From contig CAJTQI010000012.1 of NCBI GenBank assembly GCA_910578645.1, forward strand, positions 1 through 64,000: a DNA stretch of 64,000 nt, written 5' to 3'. This DNA is from an uncultured Lachnospiraceae bacterium. Its GTDB lineage: Bacteria; Bacillota; Clostridia; Lachnospirales; Lachnospiraceae. Below the pieces are notes generated by a model. That model was given only the letters and a program-made list of their open reading frames with translations, searched no databases and was not told the DNA's origin. Shown piece after piece: positions 62,338 to 64,000 of this stretch. Within the stretch, counting starts at the first letter, position 1. Each line of letters begins with the position of its first letter. A program made the translations under genes and the position numbers.

Positions 62338-63123
62338 TCAATATCTTCCTTGTTCTTTCAGCTTCTCCACCTCATCGAAAACCACATCGTTAAGCACCTT
62401 GATATACGTCCCTTTCATACCGGAAGAACGCGATTCGATGACACCTGCGCTCTCGAACTTGCGCAGCGCATTAACGATAACGGAACGGGTAATCCCTACT
62501 TTATCCGCAATCTTACTCGCTACCAGTATACCCTCCATACCACCCAACTCGTCAAAAATGTGGGTTATCGCCTCCATCTCAGAGAAAGATAACGTACTGA
62601 TTGCGGATTTCACCACAGCAATCTTACGGTTCTCCTCCGCGCTCTCTTCGCTCACCGCACGCAGCATCTCAAGCCCTACCACTGTGGTGCCGTACTCACA
62701 CAGGATAATATCGTCAATATCGTACTGCGAGCCGCATTTATATAAGAATAATGTTCCCAAACGTTCCCCCGATATCTCAATCGGGGCAATCACAGCCTGA
62801 AATTTTTTCGTGTCAATATTTTCGAAGCCTAGTGTTTCCAGATTTACATTCTCCTTCGTGGACAGTACGCCCAGAAGTCTCTCATTCAGCATAGGGTCAA
62901 TGAAACCGCCTACATGGCCCACAATCAGTTCCGTAATAGATTCCACACTGTCCAAATCCCCAATGCCAAGCACTTTACCTTTCCGGCTGATTACCAGGAC
63001 ATTGGAATCGAGTATGTCCTTAAGCACATCGCAGATATCGTTGAAAACAACCTTCCCCGAATTGTTATTGTGTAACAGTTTGCCGATTTTTCTTGTCTTA
63101 TCCAACAATTGAACGCTGCCCAT
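62338..63123 (-). CDS. codY: Global GTP/branched-chain amino acid sensor CodY
   Basis: 261 residues. N-terminal GAF-type domain (SVQLLDKTRKIGKLLHNNNSGKVVFNDIC, FQAVIAPIEISGERLGTLFLYK) and C-terminal winged helix (ASKIADKVGITRSVIVNALRKFESAGVIESRSSGMKGTYIKVLND), which is the CodY DNA-binding helix. It represses nutrient-scavenging genes when GTP and isoleucine/valine are high. Located as in B. subtilis before flgB; hslVU and xerC, usual neighbours there, are absent between topA and codY. Confidence 0.98.
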   Translation of the reverse strand: MGSVQLLDKTRKIGKLLHNNNSGKVVFNDICDVLKDILDSNVLVISRKGKVLGIGDLDSVESITELIVGHVGGFIDPMLNERLLGVLSTKENVNLETLGFENIDTKKFQAVIAPIEISGERLGTLFLYKCGSQYDIDDIILCEYGTTVVGLEMLRAVSEESAEENRKIAVVKSAISTLSFSEMEAITHIFDELGGMEGILVASKIADKVGITRSVIVNALRKFESAGVIESRSSGMKGTYIKVLNDVVFDEVEKLKEQGRY

Positions 63124-63200
63124 GAATTATGCTCCTTAAAATTTCATTGAAATATGCAATCACTATTTTCGCAAAAAGCTACAGAATCCCGTATAATGTG

Positions 63201-63229
63201 ATTTTATCACAATATTCGGACAATTTCAA
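63201..63229 (-). promoter_or_regulatory. Sigma-A promoter of codY
   Basis: TTGAAA (63224-63229) and TAAAAT (63201-63206) on the minus strand with a 17-base spacer, about 78 bases before the codY ATG. Confidence 0.75.
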
Positions 63230-63231
63230 TG

Positions 63232-63246
63232 TATTTTCAGAACATT
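63232..63246 (-). promoter_or_regulatory. CodY box upstream of its own promoter
   Basis: TATTTTCAGAACATT (plus strand) matches the CodY consensus AATTTTCWGAAAATT at 13 of 15 positions. It lies two bases upstream of the -35 box of the codY promoter, a place from which CodY could control its own gene. Match is read directly; regulation is inferred. Confidence 0.65.
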
Positions 63247-63336
63247 TTATTCAGTTTGCCCACAATTCCAAATGCTCATGCGGAATTTTCTGACACCCGC
63301 CGTCTGTACATAATATTATATGCATGGACAGCTTCT

Positions 63337-64000
63337 TTATTGCACTTCCACTTTCGGCGCATCTTTGATGAATCCACAGTTTTCGTCGGAGCACACCAGT
63401 TTATTGCCCTTTTGCAGCAATATGGAGCCGCATCTGTCACATTTATCCGCCACAGGTCTTTGCCATACCATAAAATCACATTCCGGATTGTCGATACAGC
63501 CGTAGTATTTTCTACCTTTCTTTGTCTTCTTTAACACGATATCCTTACCGCATTTCGGGCATTCCACACCGATTTTCTCAAAGTAAGGCTTGGTGTTGCG
63601 GCACTCCGGGAATCCGGGACATGCCAAGAACCTGCCGTGGGGACCATACTTAATCACCATCTGCCTGCCGCAGACATCACAAAACTCGTCTGACAACTCA
63701 TCGGCGATTTCTACCTCGTCAAGCTCTTTCTCCGCTTTCTCCACCGCCTGCGCCAAATCCGGATAGAAGTTCTCCACTACGGTCTTCCACTTCACATTCC
63801 CCTCTTCCACGCCATCCAAAAGCGCCTCCATCGTTGCAGTAAAATTCACATCTACAATAGAAGGAAATGCTTCCTTCATCATGTTGTTCACCACTTCCCC
63901 AAGTTCCGTCACATAGAGGTTCTTGTTCTCCTTGACAATATAACGCCTGGCAAGGATTGTGGTAATCGTGGGCGCATAGGTACTCGGACGTCCAATTCCT
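63337..64000 (-). CDS. topA: DNA topoisomerase I, 3' part
   Basis: The last about 220 residues of type IA topoisomerase; the gene runs off the right window edge. The visible part starts with GIGRPSTYAPTITTIL, the family's conserved stretch, and RRYIVKENKNLYVTELG, then three four-cysteine zinc modules: CDVCGRQM...CPGFPEC, CPKCGKDI...CIDNPEC and CDRCGSIL...CSDENC. It relaxes negative supercoils. codY follows after about 210 bases. Confidence 0.97.
   Translation of the reverse strand, partial: GIGRPSTYAPTITTILARRYIVKENKNLYVTELGEVVNNMMKEAFPSIVDVNFTATMEALLDGVEEGNVKWKTVVENFYPDLAQAVEKAEKELDEVEIADELSDEFCDVCGRQMVIKYGPHGRFLACPGFPECRNTKPYFEKIGVECPKCGKDIVLKKTKKGRKYYGCIDNPECDFMVWQRPVADKCDRCGSILLQKGNKLVCSDENCGFIKDAPKVEVQ

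Overview
The window looks like a Firmicutes chromosome, most likely a motile member of the Lachnospiraceae (Clostridia). The evidence is a Bacillus-like fla/che supercluster in the order topA, codY, flgB ... sigD, swrB-position gene, rpsB, tsf, the presence of CheC/CheD/FliY, strong AAGGAGG ribosome binding sites, and mobile elements of the Tn4451/Tn1549 type. Apart from one regulator on the plus strand (4746-5084), every gene I support is on the minus strand, so the window reads from right (topA) to left.

Left third (1 to about 24.5 kb): accessory DNA, apparently one element inside another. Positions 1 to about 5.56 kb look like one end of a mobilizable Tn4451-type element. It holds a MobV relaxase cut by the window edge, a very clear pMV158-type oriT (455-495) inside a dyad-rich region, an AAA ATPase, two sigma-like regulators, a KTR-family zinc-ribbon protein, a cargo of two iron-sulfur flavoproteins with a divergent HxlR regulator, and a TnpV gene. 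This element appears to have inserted into, and truncated, a giant DNA methylase/helicase gene (5510-13099) of an outer integrative conjugative element (ICE). The outer ICE continues right with small accessory genes, a winged-helix protein, a 1,400-residue thioester/SpaA-type wall-anchored adhesin, and parB/parA. Its right margin carries two AT-rich paralogous genes of unknown function (22853-24168) that look HEPN-like, then a gene-free stretch with dyads and repeats before the terminator of tsf. A second TnpV gene is overprinted in another frame inside the methylase/helicase gene.

Middle and right (24.5 to 62.1 kb): core chromosome. tsf and rpsB are followed (going upstream) by a catalytic-domain-less MltG-like protein, a DUF6115 protein in the position of swrB, and then an apparently complete set for hook-basal body, export gate, stator, switch and chemotaxis adaptation: sigD, cheD, cheC, cheW, cheA, cheB, a PilZ protein, flhG, flhF, flhA, flhB, fliR, fliQ, fliP, fliO, cheY, fliY, fliM, fliL, motB, motA, flbD/swrD, flgE, a TIGR02530-type gene, flgD, fliK, a MotE/YlxF-like protein, fliJ, fliI, fliH, fliG, fliF, fliE, flgC, flgB. 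A sigma-A-type promoter sits before flgB and another before the flbD-motAB part. Many of the wider gaps between these genes hold a strong hairpin lacking a U-tract.

Right edge (62.3 to 64 kb): codY, with a sigma-A promoter and a near-consensus CodY box just upstream of it, and the 3' part of topA running off the window. No rRNA, tRNA or CRISPR array was seen.
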